Origin: Tenacibaculum sp. 190524A05c
GTDB lineage: Bacteria; Bacteroidota; Bacteroidia; Flavobacteriales; Flavobacteriaceae
Assembly: GCF_964036595.1 (NCBI RefSeq)
Contig: NZ_OZ038523.1
Location: forward strand, 3,850,501 to 3,914,500
DNA length: 64,000 nt
Reading direction: 5' to 3'
The notes beneath the pieces are model-generated. The model was given only the letters and a program-made list of their open reading frames with translations. It was not told where the DNA came from and did not search any database. Below, piece by piece: positions 9,494 to 17,640 of this stretch. Each line of letters opens with the position of its first letter. Position 1 is the stretch's first letter. The position numbers and the translations under genes are program-made.

Positions 9494-10545
9494 AAATATT
9501 TGAAGATATACAAAGAGCACTTTCGAATGAGATGCCTTTTGTAGTTTATAATACACCTAACTCGGATTTCATAAAAGCCTTTTTTCAGGTTAATAACACT
9601 GTTTACGAACCCAAAGATTATTTAGAATCAGGTTTTGTTTTTGCTCCTTTTGATAATAAAGAAAAGGCAATTTTAATTCCAACAGAAAAATCTCAATTCA
9701 TATCTGAAAGAATAAGTTTTGATGCTAAATTCTCTCCGAGTATTGAGTACGGACCAGATAATTCTCAAAAAGAATTCCACATAAACTTGGTTGAAAATGG
9801 TATAAATGAAATTGTGAATAACAAGTTTCAGAAAGTTGTTTTGTCCAGGAGGGAACAAGTAAGTCTAGAGTCGAGTTTTGATATTGAAATGGTATTTAAA
9901 AAATTAATTAGTAAATACCGAACAGCATTTGTATACTTGTGGTATCATCCTAAAGTTGGAAAGTGGATGGGAGCTACACCTGAAACTTTGATAGGAGTTA
10001 AGAACAAGGAGTTTAAAACAATGTCTTTAGCAGGAACTCAATTGTATAAAGAAGGAGAAAAGGCAAAATGGTCTTCCAAAGAAATTGAAGAGCAGTATAT
10101 TGTTACGGATTATATAAAATCTAGGCTGGAGAGGACTATCCAAGATTTATCAGTAGATGAAGTTGAGACTATTCAGATAGGGAATTTATTGCACTTAAGA
10201 ACTTTGATTTCTGGTAGTGTTGAAAAGAATATTTCTAGTTTAATTGATATTCTTCATCCAACGCCTGCAGTTTGTGGGTTTCCAAAAGAAGAGGCTAAGG
10301 AGTTTATTTTGCAAAACGAGGGCTATAATCGTAAGTTTTATACCGGTTTTCTAGGCGAGTTAAATATCGAAGAAGATGAAAATTTTACAATGTCCAATTT
10401 ATATGTCAATCTAAGATGTATGGAGATTATATCTAATACTTTAATAGATGTCTATGTTGGTGGCGGAGTAACGAAGGAAAGTAATGCTGAAAAAGAATGG
10501 GAAGAAACTGTTGCTAAATCAAAAGCAATGAAAAGCGTCTTATAA
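9490..10545 (+). CDS. menF: Isochorismate synthase (chorismate-binding protein)
   Basis: A 351-residue chorismate-utilising enzyme converting chorismate to isochorismate, the first committed step of menaquinone synthesis. Family motifs are VVLSRREQV, WMGATPETLIGV, MSLAGTQ, the HPTPAVCGFPK block and the C-terminal FYTGFLGEL...YVGGGVTKESNAEKEW. It starts at TTG 9490, overlapping the previous stop. EntC-type proteins look alike, but no siderophore genes are nearby. It is probably co-transcribed with the thioesterase and hydrolase. Confidence 0.9.
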   Translation: MKIFEDIQRALSNEMPFVVYNTPNSDFIKAFFQVNNTVYEPKDYLESGFVFAPFDNKEKAILIPTEKSQFISERISFDAKFSPSIEYGPDNSQKEFHINLVENGINEIVNNKFQKVVLSRREQVSLESSFDIEMVFKKLISKYRTAFVYLWYHPKVGKWMGATPETLIGVKNKEFKTMSLAGTQLYKEGEKAKWSSKEIEEQYIVTDYIKSRLERTIQDLSVDEVETIQIGNLLHLRTLISGSVEKNISSLIDILHPTPAVCGFPKEEAKEFILQNEGYNRKFYTGFLGELNIEEDENFTMSNLYVNLRCMEIISNTLIDVYVGGGVTKESNAEKEWEETVAKSKAMKSVL

Positions 10546-10553
10546 AAAGAAAA

Positions 10554-10604
10554 ACCACCAAAAAAGTTGCAATAACAACTTATTAAGTGGCTTTTACTTT
10601 GTGT
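10554..10604. terminator. Possible bidirectional terminator between convergent genes
   Basis: Between the convergent menF and DUF3276 genes lie a small GTTG/CAAC hairpin and outer AACCAC / GTGGCTT pairing with A-rich and T-rich flanks. The long imperfect loop makes this weak. Confidence 0.35.
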
Positions 10605-10626
10605 AAATTGAATTTGAATTAAAATC

Positions 10627-10989
10627 TTATATGTCGTCAAATGAAACGTCAGTAAAGCTTTCAGTTGTTTGCTCAACATATCCGTTTTCATCGTGTTTTT
10701 TAAAGTCTTTTTGGTGTCTTTCGCTAATTACTTCGCTTCCTTTTTTATCAATGATAAAGTCAGTAGCTTTATTTAGCATTTCTTTGAAATCACTAAAATC
10801 TTCTTTGTATAAGTAGATTTTATGTTTTTGATAATGGAAAGACCCATCATCATGAGTAAACTTTTTACTTTCAGTAACAGTTAAATAGTAATCGTCAGCT
10901 TTGGTTGCTCTAACGTCAAAAAAATATGTTCTTCTTCCAGCACGTAATACTTGTGAAAAGATTTCTTCTTGTTCTACTCTCTCGCTCAT
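10627..10989 (-). CDS. PUR-alpha-like DNA/RNA-binding protein (DUF3276)
   Basis: A 120-residue protein of the bacterial PUR family (DUF3276). The beta-alpha PUR repeat is seen as EEIFSQVLRAGRRTYFFDVR, DDYYLTVTESKK and HKIYLYKEDFSDFKEMLNKA. Family members such as Borrelia BpuR bind single-stranded DNA and RNA and regulate gene expression. The last 25 residues are polar and probably disordered. The gene stands alone, convergent with menF. Confidence 0.88.
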   Translation of the reverse strand: MSERVEQEEIFSQVLRAGRRTYFFDVRATKADDYYLTVTESKKFTHDDGSFHYQKHKIYLYKEDFSDFKEMLNKATDFIIDKKGSEVISERHQKDFKKHDENGYVEQTTESFTDVSFDDI

Positions 10990-11071
10990 AATTCGAAGTC
11001 TTAAAATCGTAGTTTATTTCATTTTTACGTAAACAAATCTAACAAAATATTTTACTTGAACACACAAATCT

Positions 11072-12826
11072 CTAAATTTCTTTTTCTAGGAGTTGCTGTT
11101 CGTAAAGGTTTTTGTAAGCTCCTTCTTTTGTTATTAGTTGATTGTGAGTTCCTTGTTCGATTATTTTACCATCTTCTAAAATAATGATCTTGTCCGCATT
11201 TTTAGCAGATGATACTCTATGACTAATAATGAAGGTTGTTTTGTTTTTTGATACCTTTTCTAGATTTGAAAGGATACGTTCCTCAGTTTCAGTGTCTACA
11301 GCAGATAAACAATCATCGAATACTAGGATTTTTGGATCTTTAATAATAGCTCGTGCAATTGAGGTTCTTTGTTTTTGTCCACCAGACAAAGTAACTCCAC
11401 GTTCTCCTAAAATAGTTTGATATCCATCTGTAAAGCCAACTATGTTTTCGTGAATTACAGCATTTTTAGCTGCCGTAATAATCTCTTCTTCTGTTGCGTC
11501 GTCTTTACCAAATTTGATGTTGTTTTCTATGGTGTCAGAAAATAGAAATGGATCTTGAGGTACAAAACCAATCTGATCTCTTACATCGTCTAGATTCAAG
11601 TCTTTTATAGGTTTTCCATCAATTAACACAGTTCCTTCCGTTGCATCATACATTCTTGCGATCATATTCACGATAGAAGATTTTCCACTACCTGTTTTTC
11701 CCATTATGGCTAAAGTTTCGCCTTCTGCCACTGAAAAGCTAATATCTTTTAAAGCTGTAATATTGGTGTCATCGTAGGTCAGTGAAACATTTTTAAATGT
11801 AATTTCACCATCAATATTTGTTCTTTCTGAAGCTGAATTCTGTATTTCTGGAACTTGTTCTAAAAATTCATTAATTCTTGTTTGTGAAGCCTCTGCTTGT
11901 TGAATTATTGAAGTAACCCAACCAACAATGGCTACTGGCCAAGTAAGAATGTTTACATATAAAATAAATTCGGCAATTACTCCAATTTGAATTTCTCCGG
12001 CAATATATTGTTTACCTCCAATATATAATACAAGAATATTACTTATTCCAATTAACAAAATCATTAGAGGGAAGAATAACGCTTGAACTTTAGATAATTC
12101 TATATTTTTCTCTTTAGCTTCATCCGCTAATTGATTGAAGTTAGAAAAAACAGAACTTTCAATTGCATATGATTTCACAACATTAATTCCAGAGAAAAAC
12201 TCTTGGTTAAAAGTGGTAAGCTTAGATAAATATTGTTGTACAATAGTTGTCTTTTTATTTATCTCTCTGCTTAATAGGAATATTGATAGTGATAGAATTG
12301 GAAAAGGAATTAATGTATATAAAGTTAATTCATAATCGGTGTTAAGCATTTTTGTAAACCCAATAGCAAATAATACAATCATGTTTAAGGAGTACATAAT
12401 TGCTGGGCCAAAATACATTCTCACTTTCGATACATCCTCAGAAATGCGATTCATCAAATCTCCAGTTCTATTTTTCTTGTAAAAATTTACAGATAGGTTC
12501 TGGTATTGTTGATAAATTTCATTTTTTAAATCAAATTCGATCAGTCTAGAAACAACAATTATGGTTTGCCTCATCAAGAAAGTGAAAAAACCAGCCAATA
12601 AGGTTACTCCAATAATGATTAAAATATTGATGAATAACTCATGTTTAACAACTGATAAGTCTGTTTGTTTTCCTCTCGCATAATCTTCAACAATATTCAA
12701 AGAATTTTTGATGATCTCTGGTATTTTTAATGCGAGTAATTTCGATAAAATTGTGATAATGATACCGATAAACAATCTCCATTTGTATTTGACAAAATAT
12801 TTGTTAAGATATTGTAATGCTTTCAA
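11072..12826 (-). CDS. ABC exporter with fused membrane and ATPase domains (MsbA-like)
   Basis: A half-transporter of about 584 residues. Six transmembrane helices fill the N-terminal 330 residues and an ATPase domain the rest: Walker A GKTGSGKSS, signature LSGGQKQR, Walker B ILVFDDCLSAVD and H-loop FIISHR. MsbA-like transporters flip lipids or drugs. I prefer the TTG at 12826 (protein begins KALQYLNKYFVKYKWRL, the normal family beginning); an in-frame ATG at 12865 would add 13 residues that look foreign to the family. Transcribed away from leucine dehydrogenase. Confidence 0.9.
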   Translation of the reverse strand: MKALQYLNKYFVKYKWRLFIGIIITILSKLLALKIPEIIKNSLNIVEDYARGKQTDLSVVKHELFINILIIIGVTLLAGFFTFLMRQTIIVVSRLIEFDLKNEIYQQYQNLSVNFYKKNRTGDLMNRISEDVSKVRMYFGPAIMYSLNMIVLFAIGFTKMLNTDYELTLYTLIPFPILSLSIFLLSREINKKTTIVQQYLSKLTTFNQEFFSGINVVKSYAIESSVFSNFNQLADEAKEKNIELSKVQALFFPLMILLIGISNILVLYIGGKQYIAGEIQIGVIAEFILYVNILTWPVAIVGWVTSIIQQAEASQTRINEFLEQVPEIQNSASERTNIDGEITFKNVSLTYDDTNITALKDISFSVAEGETLAIMGKTGSGKSSIVNMIARMYDATEGTVLIDGKPIKDLNLDDVRDQIGFVPQDPFLFSDTIENNIKFGKDDATEEEIITAAKNAVIHENIVGFTDGYQTILGERGVTLSGGQKQRTSIARAIIKDPKILVFDDCLSAVDTETEERILSNLEKVSKNKTTFIISHRVSSAKNADKIIILEDGKIIEQGTHNQLITKEGAYKNLYEQQLLEKEI

Positions 12827-12911
12827 TTTTTTAATGTTTGTGTAAGAAATATGATAATTCAACAAAATTTACGCACGGTTGTTATAATATTCTTAATTTC
12901 AGAAGGGATTA

Positions 12912-12942
12912 TTGCTTGGTAATTATGAAATTCATATTTTTG
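12912..12942 (+). promoter_or_regulatory. Candidate promoter of leucine dehydrogenase
   Basis: TTG at 12912-12914 is followed after 20 bases by TATTTTTG at 12935-12942, fitting the Bacteroidota consensus TTG-N19-21-TAnnTTTG. Transcription would begin near 12948, about 47 bases before the gene. This is the only promoter in the window where both elements are clear. Confidence 0.6.
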
Positions 12943-12994
12943 TTACCTATTAATTTGAAGAATGATAATTTTCTTCATTTAAAACAAACACTAT

Positions 12995-14095
12995 ATGATG
13001 TCTGAAATTATTGATACTAAAGACCTTAAAAACGATCCTGTTTTTGGGCAACTATCTTTCGATGGTCACGAGCAAATCGTTTTTTGCAATGACGAAGATA
13101 CAGGATTAAAAGCAATTATTGGTATTCACAATACAACTTTAGGACCTGCTTTAGGAGGAACTAGAATGTGGCAGTACAAAACAGAGTGGGAGGCATTAAA
13201 TGATGTTTTACGTTTGTCTCGTGGAATGACTTATAAGTCAGCAATTACTGGTTTAAACTTAGGTGGAGGTAAAGCTGTTATTATAGGTGATGCAAAAACA
13301 CAAAAGAATGATGCTTTAATGAGAAAGTTTGGTGAGTTTGTAAATTCATTAAGCGGAAAATATATTACAGCAGAAGACGTGGGTATGGAAACTCGCGATA
13401 TGGATATTATTAGAGAAGTTACTCCTCATGTAACTGGAGTTTCTGAATCAATCGGAGGATCTGGAAATCCTTCTCCTGTAACTGCTTATGGAGTTTACAT
13501 GGGAATGAAGGCTGCAGCTAAGTACAAGTTTGGATCTGATAACTTAGAAGGAAAGAAAGTATTAGTTCAAGGAGTTGGACATGTTGGTGAAACTTTAGTA
13601 AAACACATTACTGACGAAGGAGCTCAAGTAATATTAAATGATATTAACGAAGCTCGTTTAGAAGAGTTAAGTAAAAAATATAACGCTAACGTAGTTTTAG
13701 GTAACGATATTTATGGATTAGATCTTGATATCTATGCACCATGTGCATTAGGAGCTACTGTAAATGATGAAAGTATCGCTCAATTAAAAGCATCTGTAAT
13801 TGCTGGAGCGGCAAATAATCAGTTAGCAAATGAGTTAAGACACGGTAAAATGTTAAGAGAGAAAGGTATAGCTTACGCACCTGATTTCTTAATTAATGCA
13901 GGAGGAATTATCAATGTATATGCAGAAGTTGAAGGATATGATAAATCTGAAAGTATTAAGAGAACTGAAAATATTTACAATACAACATTAGAGATTTTTG
14001 ATTTAGCTGAGAAGGAAAATATTACTACTCACCAAGCTGCTTTCAATATTGCGCAAGGAAGAATTGACCAGCGTAAAAAAGAGCAAAATAGCTAG
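12995..14095 (+). CDS. Leucine dehydrogenase (Glu/Leu/Phe/Val dehydrogenase family)
   Basis: A 366-residue NAD-dependent amino-acid dehydrogenase that oxidatively deaminates leucine and other branched-chain amino acids. LGPALGGTRMW is at 49-59, catalytic lysines are Lys81 (MTYKSAITGL) and Lys93 (GGGKAVI), and the Rossmann motif is VQGVGHVGETL near 187-197. Length matches bacterial leucine dehydrogenases rather than the longer glutamate enzymes. The gene has its own promoter and is followed by a terminator. It probably links branched-chain amino-acid use to branched fatty-acid precursors. Confidence 0.93.
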   Translation: MMSEIIDTKDLKNDPVFGQLSFDGHEQIVFCNDEDTGLKAIIGIHNTTLGPALGGTRMWQYKTEWEALNDVLRLSRGMTYKSAITGLNLGGGKAVIIGDAKTQKNDALMRKFGEFVNSLSGKYITAEDVGMETRDMDIIREVTPHVTGVSESIGGSGNPSPVTAYGVYMGMKAAAKYKFGSDNLEGKKVLVQGVGHVGETLVKHITDEGAQVILNDINEARLEELSKKYNANVVLGNDIYGLDLDIYAPCALGATVNDESIAQLKASVIAGAANNQLANELRHGKMLREKGIAYAPDFLINAGGIINVYAEVEGYDKSESIKRTENIYNTTLEIFDLAEKENITTHQAAFNIAQGRIDQRKKEQNS

Positions 14096-14115
14096 AACAG
14101 AACCAATAAATATTT

Positions 14116-14123
14116 TATTTTTG
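14116..14123 (+). promoter_or_regulatory. Candidate -7 element upstream of nusB
   Basis: TATTTTTG fits TAnnTTTG but no TTG is seen at the right distance upstream. If used, the start site would sit at or just inside the terminator hairpin that follows leucine dehydrogenase. Confidence 0.3.
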
Positions 14124-14126
14124 CGG

Positions 14127-14158
14127 GGCGATAGAAATTAATTCTATCGCCTTTTTTT
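14127..14158 (+). terminator. Rho-independent terminator after leucine dehydrogenase
   Basis: A perfect 10-bp stem (GGCGATAGAA / TTCTATCGCC) with a 5-base loop is followed by seven T. It separates leucine dehydrogenase from the nusB operon. Confidence 0.85.
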
Positions 14159-14173
14159 AAAGTTCCTCATTTA

Positions 14174-15112
14174 ATGATAAATAGAAGACATATTCGTTTA
14201 AAGGTAATGCAGTCTGTGTACGCAATGCATCAGGCAAACACTTCAGACTTAGTTAAAGAAGAAAAGTTCTTGAAGTTCAGCATTCAAAAAATGTATGATT
14301 TATACGTCTTAAATCTTCAGCTTTTAGTTGAAGTTCAGAAATTAGCCTCAAAGAAAATTGAGCTTTCTAAAAAGAAAATCTTAGCAACTAAAGAGGATTT
14401 AAATCCTAATGTAAAGTTTGTTAATAATAAGTTGATTAACCAAATCAGAGAAAGTGTAAGTCTTGAGGGGTATTTGGAATTAAATAAACTTAATAACTGG
14501 GATTTAGAAGAAGAATATGTGAAAATTATCTGGGAGAAGTTAAATACAAGTAGTCTTTATGAAGATTATATGAAGTCTTCAGAAGATTCTTATCATGAAG
14601 ATAGAATTTTTGTTGTAAACTTCTTCAAAGAAATTATTGCTCCTGATGAGAAATTAGCTGATTATTTTGAAGACACAATGATTTCTTGGGTTGATGATAT
14701 TCCTTTTGTTAATACGTGGATTGTAAAAACGTTGAATAAACAGAAGAAAGATAGTCCTTTTGTATTAGGTCAATTATACAAGGATGATGAGGATAAAAAG
14801 TTTGTATCTGATTTGTTTACTAAAGTGATGTTAAATCAACACAAGTATGATGAAGATATTAAAGAGAAAACTCCAAACTGGGAAGCAGATAGAATTGCTG
14901 ACATTGACATGATTTTAATCAAGATGGCAATTACAGAGTTCTTACATTTCTCTTCAATTCCAAGTAGAGTATCTATTAATGAATACATCGAATTAGCTAA
15001 AGATTATTCTACAAACAAAAGTGGTTACTTTATCAATGGAGTTTTAGATAAAATTGCTAAGGATTATATGGAGAATAACAAGATGGTGAAAATAGGAAGA
15101 GGTTTATTATAA
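14174..15112 (+). CDS. nusB: Transcription antitermination factor NusB (long form)
   Basis: A 312-residue protein. It starts RRHIRLKVMQSVYAMHQ, the NusB N-terminal helix, has a long insertion characteristic of Bacteroidota, and ends with the conserved core DRIADIDMILIKMAITEFLHF, SRVSINEYIELAKDYST and GVLDKIAKD. NusB binds boxA RNA with NusE and supports rRNA antitermination. Enterobacterial NusB is about 139 residues, so this is the expected extended form. First gene of the nusB-DUF1573-yajC-ybbR-coaE cluster. Confidence 0.93.
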   Translation: MINRRHIRLKVMQSVYAMHQANTSDLVKEEKFLKFSIQKMYDLYVLNLQLLVEVQKLASKKIELSKKKILATKEDLNPNVKFVNNKLINQIRESVSLEGYLELNKLNNWDLEEEYVKIIWEKLNTSSLYEDYMKSSEDSYHEDRIFVVNFFKEIIAPDEKLADYFEDTMISWVDDIPFVNTWIVKTLNKQKKDSPFVLGQLYKDDEDKKFVSDLFTKVMLNQHKYDEDIKEKTPNWEADRIADIDMILIKMAITEFLHFSSIPSRVSINEYIELAKDYSTNKSGYFINGVLDKIAKDYMENNKMVKIGRGLL

Positions 15113-15121
15113 AAAAATAAA

Positions 15122-15129
15122 TATTTTTG
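15122..15129 (+). promoter_or_regulatory. Candidate -7 element upstream of the DUF1573 gene
   Basis: TATTTTTG lies 24 bases before the start codon. No upstream TTG at the usual spacing is visible, so it may be a weak internal promoter of the operon. Confidence 0.3.
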
Positions 15130-15152
15130 TTCAAGTTAAAAACCAAATAAAA

Positions 15153-15617
15153 ATGAAGAAAATAATCGCAATTTTAGCATTAACAGTTTCATTTAGCGCA
15201 ATGGTTTCTTGTAAAAAAGGAAACGCTGCAGCTAAAGTAAAGCAAGAAAATGTAACAGAAGCTAATCAAAGAGATAAGGAAATAAGTCAAGGAGCACCAT
15301 CAATTTCATTTGATAGAGAAGTTCATGATTTCGGTACTGTAGAAGAAGGATTTGTTGTTGAGACATCTTTTAAAGTAACAAATACAGGAAAATCTGATTT
15401 AGTTATTACTGATGCTAAAGCAACTTGTGGTTGTACAGTTCCAACTTGGCCAAAAGAACCTATTAAGCCAGGAGATTCTGCTGAAGTTCAAGTAAAGTTT
15501 AATACTGCAGGAAAACCAAACAAACAAAGTAAAACAGTAACATTAACTACAAACACTGCAAAAGGTCAGGAGCAGGTTAAAGTTACAGGAATGGTAACTC
15601 CAAAAAGTAAAGCTTAA
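15153..15617 (+). CDS. DUF1573 lipoprotein
   Basis: A 154-residue lipoprotein: signal sequence with lipobox AMVSC at about residues 17-21, a charged linker, then a DUF1573 Ig-like domain (ISFDREVHDFGTVEEGFV, ATCGCTVPTWPKEPIKPGDS, VKFNTAGKPNKQSK). The CGC motif is typical of the family, which is abundant in Bacteroidota periplasm; molecular role unknown. Its stop overlaps the yajC start (TAATG), so the two are translationally coupled. Linkage to yajC is conserved in this phylum. Confidence 0.9.
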   Translation: MKKIIAILALTVSFSAMVSCKKGNAAAKVKQENVTEANQRDKEISQGAPSISFDREVHDFGTVEEGFVVETSFKVTNTGKSDLVITDAKATCGCTVPTWPKEPIKPGDSAEVQVKFNTAGKPNKQSKTVTLTTNTAKGQEQVKVTGMVTPKSKA

Positions 15618-15925
15618 TGTTACAAACAATAATATTACAGGCGGACGCTGGTGGTTTAATGCAAATGTTACCATTCGTAGCAATGTTAGGTGTTTTGTAT
15701 TTCTTTATGATACGTCCTCAAATGGCACGTCAGAAGAAAGAAAAATCATTTAGAGCTGAAATCAAGAAAGGAGCAAAAGTTGTTACTACAAGCGGAATTC
15801 ATGGGAGAATAGTTGAGATTAACGATAAGAATAATACTGTTGTTATTGAAACTGGAGCAGGAAAAATCAGATTCGAAAGAGCTGCAATTTCTATGGAGCT
15901 AACGCAGAAACAAATTGAAAAGTAA
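15617..15925 (+). CDS. yajC: Preprotein translocase subunit YajC
   Basis: A 102-residue Sec accessory protein. One transmembrane helix at about residues 15-32 (LPFVAMLGVLYFFMIRP) is followed by the typical QMARQKKEKSFRAEIKKG and the small beta-domain VVTTSGIHGRIVEI. YajC associates with SecDF at the inner membrane. Followed by a terminator. Confidence 0.94.
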   Translation: MLQTIILQADAGGLMQMLPFVAMLGVLYFFMIRPQMARQKKEKSFRAEIKKGAKVVTTSGIHGRIVEINDKNNTVVIETGAGKIRFERAAISMELTQKQIEK

Positions 15926-15947
15926 TTTTCAGGATAATAAATATATA

Positions 15948-15972
15948 AAGTGAGCTTTTTGCTCACTTTTTT
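15948..15972 (+). terminator. Rho-independent terminator after yajC
   Basis: An 8-bp stem (AAGTGAGC / GCTCACTT), five-T loop, then further T. It lies inside the otherwise continuous gene cluster, before the ybbR-like gene. Confidence 0.75.
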
Positions 15973-16003
15973 GTTTTTAATTAGATTGCAATAAATATTT
16001 TCT

Positions 16004-16936
16004 TTGAAAACTCTAAAAAACATACCTAAAATATTTTTAAGCTTTTTAGCTGCTTCTTTCTTGATGTGGTTTTTAATCAATTTATCTAAAGAATATAAAA
16101 CTGAAGTTGTATTCGATTTAGATTATGAAAACTTGCCTCAGGAAAAAGTATTTAGAGAAACTCCAACTAATCAGATTAGACTGCTTATTAAGGGGAATGG
16201 ATTTAAGCTTTTTTCTACTAATCTTTTTAGTAAAAAAGTGAAATTGTCTCTGGATAAATACAAAAGAAAAAAGAGAAAATATTACTTGTTGGCTGATGAG
16301 CAAAGTTCTGAAATACAAGGTCAATTAAAATCTGGGTTAGAGTTAGTAGATGTTTTAGATGATACTATTCATTTAAACTTAGGGACTTTTAGAACTAAGA
16401 AAGTTCCTGTTACCTTCACTAATACAATAAAATTCAAAACAGGTTATGGTTTATCGAATGTTGAAATTAAACCTGATAGCGTTTTAATTTCGGGACCGGA
16501 AGATGAAATAGATGCAATCAATAATATCGCTACAACCAATGTTGAATTAAGTGAGGTTTCCGAGGATGTGAATATCAAAATAGATTTAAATATATCTGAA
16601 GGATTTAAGAATATTAAGTTGAGTGATAGTGAAATTCAAGCTCATATTTTCACGGATAAGTATACTGAAGGTACGTTTGAACTTCCAATAAACGTAACCA
16701 ATATTCCTTCTAAGTTAGATTTAAAAGTGTATCCTAAGAAGGTGACAGTAACCTATAAGGTAGGTTTAAAAAATTACAGTAAAATCACTGAGGACTCTTT
16801 TGAAATTGTATGTGATTATAAGTCATCAGTAGATAAAGGATTAACCTATCTGGTTCCGAAGTTTAAGAAAAAGTCGAATTTGGTTTCTTCAGTAAGGATC
16901 TCGCCTCAGAAGATTGATTTTTTAATTCAAAAATAA
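16004..16936 (+). CDS. YbbR-like domain protein (CdaR family)
   Basis: A 310-residue protein with one N-terminal membrane helix (IFLSFLAASFLMWFLINLS) and three YbbR-like repeats outside the membrane, seen as recurring VPVTFTN...GY.LSNVEIKPDSVLISGPEDEID segments. YbbR proteins of Firmicutes (CdaR) control c-di-AMP cyclase; in Bacteroidota the gene normally precedes coaE and its role is unknown. TTG start at 16004 gives KTLKNIPKIFLSF; coaE begins four bases after the stop. Confidence 0.85.
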   Translation: MKTLKNIPKIFLSFLAASFLMWFLINLSKEYKTEVVFDLDYENLPQEKVFRETPTNQIRLLIKGNGFKLFSTNLFSKKVKLSLDKYKRKKRKYYLLADEQSSEIQGQLKSGLELVDVLDDTIHLNLGTFRTKKVPVTFTNTIKFKTGYGLSNVEIKPDSVLISGPEDEIDAINNIATTNVELSEVSEDVNIKIDLNISEGFKNIKLSDSEIQAHIFTDKYTEGTFELPINVTNIPSKLDLKVYPKKVTVTYKVGLKNYSKITEDSFEIVCDYKSSVDKGLTYLVPKFKKKSNLVSSVRISPQKIDFLIQK

Positions 16937-16940
16937 AAAG

Positions 16941-17519
16941 ATGTTAGTAGGTTTAACTGGTGGAATTGGAAGTGGAAAAACAACGATCGCAAAATTGTTA
17001 TCAGAATTCAATAATGTTATTGTTTATTTTGCTGATGAAGAAGCTAAAAACCTTATGAATACTTCGAATGAAATCAAGGAGAAGCTAATTCATGAGTTTT
17101 CTGAAGAAGTATACAAGGACGGGAAATTAAACCGACCTTATTTAGCCGGAATTGTTTTTAAAGATAAACAGAAGTTAAATATATTAAACTCAATTGTTCA
17201 TCCTGTTGTAAAACAACATCTTCAAGATTTTATTAAAGAACACTCTGATAAGAGCTATATTTTATATGAAAATGCAATTCTTTTCGAGAATGGTAGTAGT
17301 TTATTATGTGACAAAATTATAACAGTTACAGCTCCAGAAAAAATAAGAATATCGCGCGTTATGAAAAGAGATAATGCCGGTGAAGAAGAAGTTAAAAATA
17401 GGATAAAAAATCAATGGCCTAACGAAAAGAAAACGATCCAATCTCACTACATAATCAATAACCTAAATTTAGAAACTGTTAAGGATCAGTTAGTTAAAAT
17501 TCATAATAAATTAACATAA
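16941..17519 (+). CDS. coaE: Dephospho-CoA kinase
   Basis: A 192-residue kinase for the last step of coenzyme A synthesis. Walker A GLTGGIGSGKTTIAK is at residues 4-18; DEEAKNLM, NRPYLAGIVF, HPVVKQHLQDF and MKRDNAGEEEVKNRIKNQWP fit CoaE. Last gene of the cluster, four bases after the ybbR-like gene. Confidence 0.94.
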   Translation: MLVGLTGGIGSGKTTIAKLLSEFNNVIVYFADEEAKNLMNTSNEIKEKLIHEFSEEVYKDGKLNRPYLAGIVFKDKQKLNILNSIVHPVVKQHLQDFIKEHSDKSYILYENAILFENGSSLLCDKIITVTAPEKIRISRVMKRDNAGEEEVKNRIKNQWPNEKKTIQSHYIINNLNLETVKDQLVKIHNKLT

Positions 17520-17578
17520 AGTTAGTCTTCGGTTATTGATATTTTAACATAAATCTTAAATTTTTCTTAAAAACACAT

Positions 17579-17617
17579 TATCTTTGTTAATCTAAGTTAA
17601 AAGCATTTCTACCTTTG
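17579..17617 (+). promoter_or_regulatory. Candidate promoter region of the two-component system
   Basis: Two TAnnTTTG matches, TATCTTTG (17579-17586) and TACCTTTG (17610-17617), lie in the 121-base gap before the kinase gene. Neither has a TTG at exactly 19-21 bases, so which one is used is undecided. Confidence 0.35.
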
Positions 17618-17640
17618 GCTTAAAAAAGTACATTTGAATA

